This document shows positions 1-8,440 of a DNA stretch of 64,000 bases, piece by piece (the first letter of the stretch is position 1; each line of letters starts with the position of its first letter). The stretch is taken from the NCBI RefSeq assembly GCF_013128195.2, contig NZ_CP053452.2:7254001-7318000 (forward strand). Reading direction: 5' to 3'. Source of the stretch: Frigoriglobus tundricola. Lineage in GTDB: Bacteria; Planctomycetota; Planctomycetia; Gemmatales; Gemmataceae. The translations under genes and the position numbers were made by a program. The notes beneath the pieces are model-generated. The model saw only the letters and a list, made by a program, of their open reading frames with translations. It was not told the origin of the DNA and did not search any database.

Positions 1-549
1 CGCCTCGGCCTCCAGTCGGAATCGCTCCACAGCGTGGGCCACGATCGGCCCGTCGATCATCTTCAGCGCCACGACCCGCCCCAGCCCCTTCTGCCGCGCG
101 CGATAAACGACCCCGCACCCGCCCCGGCCGAGTTCGTCCAGCACCTCGTACCCCGGCACCTGTGGTACCGCGTCGATCAGCGGGGCGGTCGGAACACGCA
201 GGAGCGGCGCGCCGGCGGGGGCGAACACCGCATGGACGGCGAACTGCCGGTTTAGGGTCGCCGCGTGGGCGGGAAAGCGGTTCAGGTATTCGTCCGGGTG
301 GGGCGTGTCCCCGGCCTGTTCGCGGAGGAGCACTTCGCCGTAAATCAGATCGATGAGCGCGTCCGGAACTTCGGCGAGCGCCGGGAGGTGCTGCAAGTAG
401 GCTTCAACGAACACGCGCTGGTGGTTCTGCCAGCGGCGCACCTGATCGTCCCGGAGCAGCCGCGCCCAACTCGTCCGGCGCACCGCCGCCACTTTGCACA
501 GGAACACGGGCAGCGGCGGGATCGGCCGGTTCGCGGCACGGTCAGGCAT
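1..549 (-). CDS. Serine/threonine protein kinase, N-terminal part (runs off the window)
   Basis: Reading leftwards from an ATG at 549, the protein has a leader of about 130 residues, then PGYEVLDELGRGGCGVVYRA, which is the glycine-rich ATP loop of Hanks-type kinases, then VALKMI with the conserved lysine. The catalytic loop and everything downstream lie outside the window, so activity and any C-terminal sensor domain cannot be judged. The leader of helical, charged sequence before the kinase domain is usual for planctomycete kinases of this type. The start overlaps the stop of the upstream sigma-factor gene by 8 bases, so the two are probably translationally coupled. ECF sigma factor plus kinase pairs are a recurring arrangement in Gemmata relatives; the signal they sense is unknown. 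Confidence 0.85.
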   Translation of the reverse strand, partial: MPDRAANRPIPPLPVFLCKVAAVRRTSWARLLRDDQVRRWQNHQRVFVEAYLQHLPALAEVPDALIDLIYGEVLLREQAGDTPHPDEYLNRFPAHAATLNRQFAVHAVFAPAGAPLLRVPTAPLIDAVPQVPGYEVLDELGRGGCGVVYRARQKGLGRVVALKMIDGPIVAHAVERFRLEAEA

Positions 550-1137
550 CGCCCACCTCGTCGAGCCCGAGTTCTTGCGAGACGCGATCGAGCGCGCGGG
601 CCAGGCGCTTCCGCACGGTGCCGGCCGGTGCGCCCGTTGCTGCGGCGATCGCGGCCCAGTCCCAGCCCTGTGCCCGCCAGTCCGCCAGCCGGCGCTCGGC
701 CGGGGTCAGTCGGCGAAGCACCTCGGCGAGCAACTCGCGCCCGGCGAGGACGCGGCTCGGGGTGGCCGGCGCGCCCGCAACGCCGTCGAGAGCGGCGGGG
801 CCGTCCGCGGCGAGCGCCGCTGGTCGCGCCGGGCGGCCTGTTGGAACGCGGCGTGGTTCCGGAGCCGGTTTTGCGCCATGACGACCAGGAGCCGAACGAG
901 CTGGTTCGGCTCCTGAAGGTCGAACTGTCCGGCGGCGGCCCGAGCGAAGAACTGGCCGAACACCGACTGGCAGATGTCCACCGAATCCAGCACCCGACGC
1001 AACCGGGGGTCGGTCAACCGCATGCGAATGGCCCGCCGGATTTCCGGTTCGAACTGATCGACCAATTCGGCGGCGGCCTCGGCCTGTCCGGCGCGCACCC
1101 GGCGGATGAGATCGGCAAACTGCGGTTCGTTCGCCAT
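542..1137 (-). pseudogene. ECF-type RNA polymerase sigma factor, frameshifted
   Basis: The first half begins MANEPQFADLIRRVRAG and reads through a sigma region 2 (LRRVLDSVDICQSVFGQFF, then LVRLLVVMAQNRLRNHAAF). In the next frame the protein continues with region 4: LLAEVLRRLTPAERRLADWR, then a helix-turn-helix around WAAIAAATGAPAGTVRKRLARAL, ending at 542. The two halves join only if one base is added near 811-821, within the stretch coding for RRDQRR and LAADG. Together they give a protein of about 197 residues, normal for planctomycete ECF factors. The overlap with the kinase gene is intact, which suggests a recent break or a sequence error rather than long decay. It would direct transcription in response to the linked kinase if functional. 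Confidence 0.8.
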
Positions 1138-1324
1138 GACGGAGCCCGGAGCCGGGAGAAGAGTGCTTACCGAACTCTAGCACACCGGCTGTTCTGGGTA
1201 CCCGCATCGGGCCGCGACCGGCCGGGCGTACCTTCAGGCCATACCGCCTTCGGACGGCTACGGACTATCACACACTGACCCGCTACGCCACTTTTTGAGC
1301 ACCATCGGCGTCGGGGCTCGCGCC

Positions 1325-2112
1325 TCAACCGCCTTCGGTGATTTTGCGGATCGCTTCGGCAGCGGCCCTGCGGACGTCCTCGTCGGTGTCCTTGGCCAGG
1401 GCTCGGAGCGCCGGAAGTGCCGCTTTGGCGCCCGTTCCGAATTCCCCGAGCGCTTCGGCGGCCGATTCACGGACGTCACTGGCGGAATCCTTGAGCGCTT
1501 CGACAAGGGGGGGCACGGCCTTCGGGGCGTCCGTGGCGATCCGGCCCAGGGCATGAGCCGCGGTGCGGCGCACCACCGCGACCGGGTCTTTCAGCGCACC
1601 GGCGAGCGCGGGCACGGCAGTGTGGGCCTCGGAGCCGAGTTCCCCCAGGGCGATCGCGACCTGCTGCCGGACGCGCCAGCTCCGGTCCCGCAGGGCCTCC
1701 GCCAGCGGCTTCGCGGCGGCTGCGGCGTCCGGTCCGAACTCCCCGAGCGTGACCGCGGCCTGGCGGCGGACCTCCAGCTCGTCGTCTTTGAGCAGCCCGA
1801 TGAGCGCCGGGACCGCGGCCCGCGCTTCGGGGCCGATCTCCCCAGCGCTTCGGCCGCGCTGCGGCGGACGCTCGCGACCTTGTCGCGCAGCGCGTCCGTG
1901 AGGGCGGGCACCGCAGAACCGGCGCCGGTGTGCAGCCCCCCGAGCGCTTCGGCCGCGGCTTCGCGCACCCGCGGGTCCGGGCTCTGGAGCCCCTTCACCC
2001 CGTCCTTGACGGCCTTGGGGTCCGCGGCCGGCTGCGCCAAGAGGTGAGCCCGTTCCACTGGCCCGGCCCAGACAATCACCAAAGCGAATCGGATGAGAAT
2101 CGACGAACGCAT
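1325..2112 (-). pseudogene. Secreted HEAT-repeat protein, frameshifted
   Basis: The start at 2112 gives a signal peptide (MRSSILIRFALVIVWAG). It is followed by tandem HEAT/PBS-lyase-type repeats of about 31 residues with the recurring core V-R-x-x-A-A-x-A-L-G, for example VREAAAEALGGL and VRRSAAEALG. After the second repeat the frame is lost at a run of four C on the plus strand (1840-1843). Adding one base restores LGEIGPEARAAVPAL and about five more repeats, ending with VRRAAAEAIRKITEGG at 1325. The whole would be about 262 residues. Such all-helical scaffolds bind proteins; no partner is evident. The single break at a homopolymer makes a sequencing error a real possibility. Confidence 0.75.
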
Positions 2113-2171
2113 GGGAGTTCTCGCTGGTTGGGGAAAATTACACGGCGCACTTCCGCCCCGTGGGGCTCCAT

Positions 2172-2423
2172 TCAGGCCGCGCGGATTTTGGTCCGGTAGC
2201 CCTTCCGATGGTACTTGTGAGCGGCGCGGTGAGCCGCTTTCGCGTTCGGGTACGTGTGGACGAGGTGGAAGTGCTTGTGCTTCTTGGCGACATACAGTCG
2301 GTAGTGCTTGTGCGCGGCGCGCTTGCCCACCGGGGCGAGGTTCGCCGCCCGAGCGGGCGGCGTCCCCATTGGGCAGAGCAAAAGGGCCAGGGCCGCGACG
2401 GCGGCCGCGAATGAGAGGCGCAT
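2172..2423 (-). CDS. Small secreted Lys/His-rich protein, unknown function
   Basis: An 83-residue protein with a clear signal peptide (MRLSFAAAVAALALLLC, cleavage probably after PARA). The mature part is highly basic and rich in His, Lys and Tyr: KHYRLYVAKKHKHFHLVHTY, then a helix-like AKAAHRAAHKYHRKGYRTKI. I do not recognise a named family. The composition would suit binding of metal, nucleic acid or an acidic polymer outside the cytoplasm, but that is inference. It stands alone between the HEAT-repeat gene and the divergent phosphoesterase gene. The reading frame, signal peptide and clean start support a real gene despite its size. Confidence 0.6.
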   Translation of the reverse strand: MRLSFAAAVAALALLLCPMGTPPARAANLAPVGKRAAHKHYRLYVAKKHKHFHLVHTYPNAKAAHRAAHKYHRKGYRTKIRAA

Positions 2424-2681
2424 GAGAACGGCTCCGGTTCGAGGACAGATGAGCGGTCGCAGCCGCTCCACCCGCTTCAACAGCACCGGCGCCGGGCGGG
2501 GACAGAAAACCCAACAGAATTCCCATTTCGGAGGGGCGCCGCTCGGCGGTCCCGACCCGGAGCGGGAGCCCGGGGCGCGCCAGGGGAACATTCGGGACGA
2601 CCCCACACAGAAATTTCAAATCGCTGTGCCGGCAATTCATATAAGCTTTCGGTGAACCACACGGTCCTGGAGCGCTGCCAC

Positions 2682-3932
2682 ATGCGACAGTTCCTATTCG
2701 GCCTCGTCACCGCCGCCGCGCTGTGCGGCGTCGTCGCCCTGTCCCGGTCGGAGTCCGGCCCGGACGCTCGCGCCGCGGCCGACGCGAGCGAACTCAAGAT
2801 CGAGAGCGGCGACAAGAACCCCTGGACGGCTCTGAAGCTCAACAACGACCCGGACCAGTTCACCTTCGCGGTGGTCTCGGACCGCACCGGCGGGCACCGC
2901 GACAAGGTGTTCTCGCAGGCCGTGGCGCGCGTGAACCTGCTCCAGCCGCAGTTCGTGATGTCCGTCGGCGACCTGATCGAGGGGTACACGACCAAGGACG
3001 AGAAGATCAAAGAGGAGTGGGACGAGTTCGACGGCTACGTCAAGAAGTTCGAGATGCCGTTCTTCTACACCGCGGGCAACCACGACCTCGCCAACAAGAC
3101 GATGGTGACCAAGTGGGGCGAGCGGTACGGCAAGAAGTACTACTCGTTCACCTACAAGGGCGCGCTGTTCCTCGTGCTGTGTTCCGAGAACCCGCCGACC
3201 GGCATGGGCACCATCGACAAGGAGCAGAACGAGTGGCTGGCGAAGACGGTGGCGGCCAACAAGGACGCGAAATGGACGTTCGTGTTCCTGCACAAGCCGA
3301 TCTGGACCGCCAAGGACCTGGAGAAGAACGGCTGGGCCGCGGTGGAGAAGACGCTCGCCGGGCGCAAGTACACGGTGTTCTGCGGGCACGAACACGCCTA
3401 CGTCCGGTACGAGCGCAACGGCGCGGAGCACTTCCAGCTCGCGACCACCGGCGGCGGCAGCCTCATGCGCGGGGTCGAGTACGGCGAGTTCGACCACGTC
3501 GCCTGGATCACGATGAAGAAGGACCGGCCGCTCATCGCGAACGTGCTCCTGGACGGCGTGCTCCCGTCGGACCTCAAGGTGCCGGAGAGCGTTGAGAAGG
3601 GGGTGCCGACCAAGAGGAAGCCGACCTTCCCCGTGAGCGGGCGCGTGACCGCGGGGGGCCAAGTGGTCCCGGGGGCGACCGTCACGCTGCACACGTACAA
3701 CCCCGATTCCGAGCGGTACTCCGCGGTCGCGGTGGGGCGCACCGACGACATGGGGCGGTTCCAGATCACCACCTACGCGAAGTTCGACGGCGCCCCGGTG
3801 GGCGAGTACGTGGTGACGGTGACGAAGTCCGAAGCGGTCCCGGCCGCGTTCGCCGCACCGGCCACGTCGTCGTTGAAGCTCCGGATCTTTGAAACGCCGA
3901 ACACGTTGACGCTGGACCTGCCCGCGAAGTAA
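2682..3932 (+). CDS. Secreted calcineurin-like metallophosphoesterase
   Basis: A 416-residue protein with a signal peptide (MRQFLFGLVTAAALCGVVAL); the ATG at 2682 is preferred over one ten codons upstream because it places the signal sequence at the N-terminus. The metal-binding motifs of the calcineurin-like superfamily are in order: SDRTGGH (variant of the first D-x-H), GDLIEG, GNHD and CGHEHAY. The first motif carries Asp but has R-T in place of the usual -x-H spacing. The C-terminal 110 residues, from about FPVSGRVTAGGQVVPGATVT, resemble a carboxypeptidase-regulatory-like beta sandwich. It probably hydrolyses a phosphoester outside the cytoplasm; the substrate cannot be told. No operon partner. 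Confidence 0.85.
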   Translation: MRQFLFGLVTAAALCGVVALSRSESGPDARAAADASELKIESGDKNPWTALKLNNDPDQFTFAVVSDRTGGHRDKVFSQAVARVNLLQPQFVMSVGDLIEGYTTKDEKIKEEWDEFDGYVKKFEMPFFYTAGNHDLANKTMVTKWGERYGKKYYSFTYKGALFLVLCSENPPTGMGTIDKEQNEWLAKTVAANKDAKWTFVFLHKPIWTAKDLEKNGWAAVEKTLAGRKYTVFCGHEHAYVRYERNGAEHFQLATTGGGSLMRGVEYGEFDHVAWITMKKDRPLIANVLLDGVLPSDLKVPESVEKGVPTKRKPTFPVSGRVTAGGQVVPGATVTLHTYNPDSERYSAVAVGRTDDMGRFQITTYAKFDGAPVGEYVVTVTKSEAVPAAFAAPATSSLKLRIFETPNTLTLDLPAK

Positions 3933-3960
3933 AACCGCACGGACGAGTGCTTCTGCTGCC

Positions 3961-3989
3961 GGTCGGCCCGAACGGCGTTCGGGCCGGCC
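3961..3989. terminator. Hairpin between the phosphoesterase and DinB-like genes
   Basis: A 13-base-pair stem (one G-T pair) with a 3-base loop: ggtcggcccgaac pairs with gttcgggccggcc. It lies in the 74-base gap after the phosphoesterase stop. There is no T-run after it, so it may be a weak or factor-assisted terminator, or a structured leader of the next gene. Confidence 0.4.
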
Positions 3990-4006
3990 CCGCGCCGGAG
4001 GGTCCC

Positions 4007-4516
4007 ATGAAGTCGCTGGCCGACCGCTTCCGCACGTGGTACGAGTACGAGCGCGATTGCAACGCGAAATCGCTGACCATGCTCGCGTCCGTTCCGGTCG
4101 AGCGCCGCACGGAAGCCGAGTTCCAAAAGGCCGTTGGCCGGCTGGCCCACCTGGTCGCCGCCCGCCGGCGGTGGTTGTACCGGTTGGGACACTGGTCGGA
4201 ACTGCCGGCCATCTTCCCCCCGGACACCGCTCTGCCGGACCTCCCCGCGCTCGTCGCCGACACCGAGGCGGCGTGGGTCGCGTACCTGGGGCGGTTGGAC
4301 GAGAACGAACTGGCCCGTGTCATCGAGTGGCAGGCCCCCGACGGGCGCCGGTACCGGTGGGACGTCGAGGGGATTTTGACCCAGACGTTCGGGCACGCCT
4401 GGTACCACCGCGGGCAGATCGCCCAACTGGTCGCGGCGCTCGACGGTCGGGCCGTCGATACCGATTACATCTTCTGGTGCAAGTTGCCGCCGATCGACAA
4501 TCCGCCGCCGGCGTGA
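4007..4516 (+). CDS. DinB-family four-helix metal-binding protein
   Basis: A 169-residue protein starting MKSLADRFRTWYEYERDCN. The family signature is the helix with HAWYHRGQIAQLV near residue 130, whose two histidines, together with a histidine in the N-terminal helix (RLAHLVAARRRW), would bind one divalent metal. DinB/YfiT-like proteins include thiol-dependent transferases and DNA-damage-inducible proteins of unknown reaction. The start at 4007 follows a purine-rich GGAGGG stretch. It stands alone between a hairpin upstream and a convergent regulator gene downstream. Confidence 0.8.
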   Translation: MKSLADRFRTWYEYERDCNAKSLTMLASVPVERRTEAEFQKAVGRLAHLVAARRRWLYRLGHWSELPAIFPPDTALPDLPALVADTEAAWVAYLGRLDENELARVIEWQAPDGRRYRWDVEGILTQTFGHAWYHRGQIAQLVAALDGRAVDTDYIFWCKLPPIDNPPPA

Positions 4517-4696
4517 ACGCGGCGTGGGGCCATCGTGCGATGACGCGGGACCGCCGATCCGGGGCGGAGCTGATGAGTTCTCCTCTAAACCCCTGCCGCC
4601 GGTAACGAATTGTCATAATCTGGATCAATTAAATGTTTCGCCCCGTTGGCTGAAAACGAAGCGACATCGACTCTCTCAACCCGGCAACAGTCGCAC

Positions 4697-6151
4697 TCAC
4701 TCCTCGCGCTCGTCGTCCGCGCTCACGCCGCGCTCGATCGTGAGCCCGAGCGCCCGGAGCTTGTGCCGCAGGCTGCCCCGGGTGATCCCCAGGAGGGCGG
4801 CCGCCCGCAGTTGGTTGCCCCCGGTGCGGTCCAGGACGCGGGTCAGGAGCTGACGCTCCATGACGCCGAGGCACTCGGCGTACAACTCCCGCGAGCCGGC
4901 CTCCAGGCGCTCGGCGACGAACCGGTTCCAGTCGAGCATCGGGCGGGCGGGTGCGGCGGGGCCTTCGGCCGGTTCGGGCGCCTGGCCCCTCTGGAGGACG
5001 CCCAGGAAGTCCGGCAGGAGCACCCCGCCGCTCATCTGGAGCAGCCCCTGCTTCAGGGCGCTCTGGAGCTCGCGGACGTTGCCCGGCCAGCGGTACCTGC
5101 GCAGCGCCTCGCGCGTCTCGGGGGGGACGACGGGCACCGGGCGGTCGAACTCGGTCGCGAACCGGGTCAGGTAGTAGTCGGTGAGCAGGTCGATGTCGTC
5201 GCCCCGCTGCCGCAGCGGGGGCAAGTGGATCGTGAACACGTTCAGCCGGAAGTACAGGTCGGAGCGGAACCGGCCGTTCGCGACCAGCTTCTCCAGGTCC
5301 GCGTTCGTGGCCGCGATCACCCGGGCGTTCGTCTGGATCGTCTCGGTGCCGCCGACCCGCTCGAACCGCTGCTCCTGTAACGCGCGGAGCAACTTCACCT
5401 GGGCCAGTAGCGGCAGTTCACCGATCTCGTCGAGGAAGATCGTGCCGCCGTTGCACTGCTCGAACTTGCCGATGTGCTTGCGGTCGGCGCCGGTGAACGC
5501 CCCCCTCTCGTGGCCGAACAGTTCACTCTCGAGGAGCGCTTCGGGAATGGCCCCGCAGTTCACCGCCAGGAACGGCTTGTCGGCCCGTTCGCCGTGCTGA
5601 TAGATCGCGCGCGCGACCAGCTCTTTGCCCGTCCCGGATTCGCCGAGGATCAGCACCGTCGCGTCGGTGCCCGCAACGCGACCGATGGCCTTGTACACCT
5701 CGTGCATCGCCGGGGCACGGCCGACGAGCGCGTCGGCCTTGGCCGGCGCGGCGCCGGACTCGGCCACCACCGTGGGCACGCTCATCAGCCGACTGACCTG
5801 CGCCGCGCGGCCGACCAGTTCGCGGAGCTGGTCGTAAGCCAGTGGCTTGGGCAGGTAGTCGAACGCCCCGCGCTTCATGGCCTGGATCGCCAGTTCGGTG
5901 GTGCCCCGGCCGGTGATGAGCAAGACCGGAACACGGGCGTCGCTCTGTTTGACCCGCTCGAACGTCTGCAAACCGGTCGAATCGGGCAAATTGACGTCGA
6001 GTACGACCACGTCGGGCTTGCGGTCGGCGAACAGCGTCAGGCCCTCGGCCGCGGTCCGAGCCGTGATGGTCTCGTAATCGGGCGGGTGGAAGGCTTTGCG
6101 GAAGGCGTGTTGGATCACCGGTTCGTCGTCGATCAACAGGAGGGTCGGCAT
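4697..6151 (-). CDS. Sigma-54-dependent response regulator (NtrC family)
   Basis: A 484-residue activator. Residues 1-120 form a receiver domain (LLLIDDEPVIQ with the acidic pair, VVVLDVNLPDS with the phospho-acceptor Asp, LLITGRG, and the conserved Lys in LPKPL). The AAA+ domain has Walker A GESGTGKE, the sigma-54 contact motif GAFTGA within FGHERGAFTGAD, and Walker B GGTIFLDEIGEL. The C-terminus is a Fis-type helix-turn-helix (GGNQLRAAALLGITRGSLRHKLRALGL). The start at 6151 is chosen because the receiver begins directly there. No histidine kinase lies beside it, so its sensor must be encoded elsewhere. It would activate sigma-54 promoters when phosphorylated. Confidence 0.93.
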   Translation of the reverse strand: MPTLLLIDDEPVIQHAFRKAFHPPDYETITARTAAEGLTLFADRKPDVVVLDVNLPDSTGLQTFERVKQSDARVPVLLITGRGTTELAIQAMKRGAFDYLPKPLAYDQLRELVGRAAQVSRLMSVPTVVAESGAAPAKADALVGRAPAMHEVYKAIGRVAGTDATVLILGESGTGKELVARAIYQHGERADKPFLAVNCGAIPEALLESELFGHERGAFTGADRKHIGKFEQCNGGTIFLDEIGELPLLAQVKLLRALQEQRFERVGGTETIQTNARVIAATNADLEKLVANGRFRSDLYFRLNVFTIHLPPLRQRGDDIDLLTDYYLTRFATEFDRPVPVVPPETREALRRYRWPGNVRELQSALKQGLLQMSGGVLLPDFLGVLQRGQAPEPAEGPAAPARPMLDWNRFVAERLEAGSRELYAECLGVMERQLLTRVLDRTGGNQLRAAALLGITRGSLRHKLRALGLTIERGVSADDEREE

Positions 6152-7028
6152 CAGGGGGCACCTGCGGAGCGCGCTCAACACGTAAGGCACGGGAAAGTGG
6201 GGCGTTGGTATTTCCCCAGGAGGGCGTGTTGAATTTTCGCCAGGAGCCTCGCCCTCTCAGAAGATGAGGCCCCACCGGCCAGTTCAGGTCTTATTCACCG
6301 TCCGGTTGCGGCCGTCTGATTTCTGTGGCACAGGCTTTCCAGCCTGTGCTTCCTGGCACACAGGCTGGAAAGCCTGTGCCACAAACACAGAAAACAGACC
6401 GCACCCACCCGACCGTGTGTCAGGCGATACTTGACATTCGCAAGCGCGAACACGTCTTCGCCAGGGGTTCCCGAGGGGAACGGCACACAACCCCGCGCAG
6501 TGCGGGGTCAGTAACGAAGGCGCGGCCCGTACGGCGGCCGGCACCGTGCCGGTCCGGGGAACTGGCTTTAAGGAAAGGGGAAAGCAATCGCCGCGCCCGG
6601 GGTTTCATTTCCAGTGCGCTTTTTGCACGCCGCAGGGTTCGAATCCCGGATGGGGGCGTGACGCGATCGTTCCAATCGCCTGGCTGCGTGGCCTTTTTCG
6701 CTGCTTTTGTGCCCGATCGGGCTGCATGAATGGCGGGACCGGTTCTTGGATTCGGATTGCGGAACTGTGCGATTCGTGTCGCGCCACCCGTGCCGGGCGG
6801 CCGGTCCCTTTCGCGCCGATTCGATAATCGGTCGCGAGTGCGGTCGTCGGTCCATCACCTGTTGCGCTTCGTACTTCCGCGCTGGTCGTCGCGTGTTCAC
6901 GATCGGCAGAATGGGGGGACGAGCCCGTTTGTCGCGACCGGTCCGTGCGTTTCCCGTCTGAACAGGTCCCGCGCTGTGCGGGCGAGAGCGGCGAACGGCT
7001 CGTCACGGACCGGCGCTCGGTCGGCCGG
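6152..7028. other. 877-base non-coding stretch with hairpins
   Basis: No convincing gene is seen. Short open frames exist on both strands but overlap each other, lack recognisable domains and have Arg/Ser/Pro-rich compositions typical of shadow frames. The stretch carries a long nested palindrome at 6324-6383 (listed separately), a 7-base-pair hairpin at 6490-6508 and a sequence resembling a tRNA T-arm at 6633-6649 without a matching tRNA body. GC content falls between about 6640 and 6920 compared with the flanking genes, which could mark a decayed gene or foreign DNA. Confidence 0.5.
6324..6383. repeat. Nested palindromic intergenic repeat
   Basis: Two perfect 25-base arms (6324-6348 and 6359-6383) separated by a 10-base loop. 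Each arm is itself a hairpin: cacaggct and agcctgtg around a 4-base centre (ttcc or ggaa). The double-nested design is what dispersed REP/MITE-like elements look like. Whether it occurs elsewhere in this genome cannot be seen from one window. Confidence 0.8.
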
Positions 7029-8084
7029 TTACTGCTTGATCGACGCCATGTCGATGACGAAGCGGTATTTCACGTCTCCCTTGAGCAAACGGTCGTAGGC
7101 TTCGTTGATTTTCTGGATCGGGATCACCTCGACGTCGCTCGCGATGCCCCGCTCGGCGCAGAAATCGAGCATCTCCTGCGTTTCCGCGACCCCGCCGATG
7201 CCCGAGCCGGCGAAGCTGCGGCGCGGCAGGAGCAAGTTGAACGCGGCGACCGGCAGCGGCTTCTCGGGCGCGCCCACCAGGCAGAGCGTGCCGTCCAGCT
7301 TCAGGAGCGACAGGTACGCGTTGATGTCGTGGTCCGCGGACACCGCGTCGAGAACGAAGTCGAAGCTCGAAGCGTGCGCCTTCATGGCGCCCGCGTCCTT
7401 GGACACCACGACCTCGTGCGCGCCCAGGCGCTTGCCGTCCTCAATTTTGCTCGGGGACGTCGTGAAGAGGACGACGTGCGCGCCGAACGCGCGGGCGAAC
7501 TTCACGCCCATGTGGCCGAGCCCGCCGAGGCCGACGATCCCGACCTTCTGCCCGGGGCCGACCCCCCAGTGCCGCAGCGGCGAGTACGTCGTGATCCCGG
7601 CGCACAAGAGCGGGGCCGTCGCCGCGAGGTTCGCCGTCTCGGACACCTTAAGGGTGAACGCCTCGTCCACGACGATCCGCTCGGAGTACCCGCCGTAGGT
7701 GACGCTACCGGAGTGCTTATCCTGGCCGTTGTATGTGAACGTCGGGAAGTGAACGCAGTACTGCTCCAGCCCGCGGGTGCAGCTCGGGCAGGTGCGGCAG
7801 GAATCGACCATGCACCCGACGGCGGCGTAGTCGCCGGCCTTGAACTTCTTCACGTCCTTGCCCACTTTCGTGACGCGCCCCACGATCTCGTGGCCGGGCA
7901 CACACGGGTAGGCGGTGGGGGCGAACTCGTGCCATTCGTCCCGGGCCTGGTGCAGGTCCGAGTGGCACACCCCGCAATAAAGGACGTCGATCTCCACATC
8001 TGTCGCCAGCGGCGCGCGGCGCGTGATCGCGTGCGGGGCCAAAGGACTTTTAGCGGTCGAGGCGGCGTAGGCTCGGGTACTCAA
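7029..8084 (-). CDS. Zinc-dependent NAD(P) alcohol dehydrogenase (cinnamyl-alcohol dehydrogenase-like)
   Basis: A 351-residue medium-chain dehydrogenase. The catalytic zinc ligands are in CGVCHSD (Cys near residue 38) and PGHEIVG; the structural zinc site is the four-cysteine lobe DSCRTCPSCTRGLEQYC around residues 95-111. The Rossmann fold has GIVGLGGLGHMGVKFA near residue 180. Length and motif order match the YahK/AdhC subgroup, which reduces aldehydes with NADPH. The divergent alpha/beta hydrolase gene begins 356 bases away, so they may share a regulatory region, but no operator is obvious. Confidence 0.9.
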   Translation of the reverse strand: MSTRAYAASTAKSPLAPHAITRRAPLATDVEIDVLYCGVCHSDLHQARDEWHEFAPTAYPCVPGHEIVGRVTKVGKDVKKFKAGDYAAVGCMVDSCRTCPSCTRGLEQYCVHFPTFTYNGQDKHSGSVTYGGYSERIVVDEAFTLKVSETANLAATAPLLCAGITTYSPLRHWGVGPGQKVGIVGLGGLGHMGVKFARAFGAHVVLFTTSPSKIEDGKRLGAHEVVVSKDAGAMKAHASSFDFVLDAVSADHDINAYLSLLKLDGTLCLVGAPEKPLPVAAFNLLLPRRSFAGSGIGGVAETQEMLDFCAERGIASDVEVIPIQKINEAYDRLLKGDVKYRFVIDMASIKQ

Positions 8085-8440
8085 GGATGCGGCTCCGGTG
8101 CGGGTACGAATTGAAGCGGTACCGATCGGTGCCAGCGGGGCACCGACCGAGAACAGAAATCGCTACCGGATACCGCCGGGACCGACGGGCGTTACACACG
8201 CTGCCCGAGCCGCCGGATCGGGCGTTCACCGGGGCCCGTAAGATGCTCGGTGCCACTCGGCCGGCAGCCCGAGAGCGCGACACCGCATCCGGTTCGGTCA
8301 GGGTACGTAATGGAAAACTCTCGCGACTGCCTCCGACTCGACAGACGGATCGCCCTCTGACATCGTGCAGACGCTCGAGTATCCGCGCACGGCGGTCGGG
8401 CGCACGAACTTGTCGATACGTGTGCATTCGCTCATGGAGA
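8085..8440. other. 356-base divergent intergenic region
   Basis: Lies between the divergently read alcohol dehydrogenase and alpha/beta hydrolase genes and must hold the promoter of each. I see no clear -35/-10 pair, operator palindrome or RNA element. The hydrolase frame stays open through this stretch, but composition and domain content argue that translation starts only at 8441. Confidence 0.4.

Noticed and set aside
6633-6649. A T-arm-like sequence (gggttcgaatccc) suggesting a tRNA gene
   Set aside because: No matching acceptor, D- or anticodon arm within 75 bases upstream on the plus strand, and the T-stem has a mismatch. At best a tRNA-end remnant.
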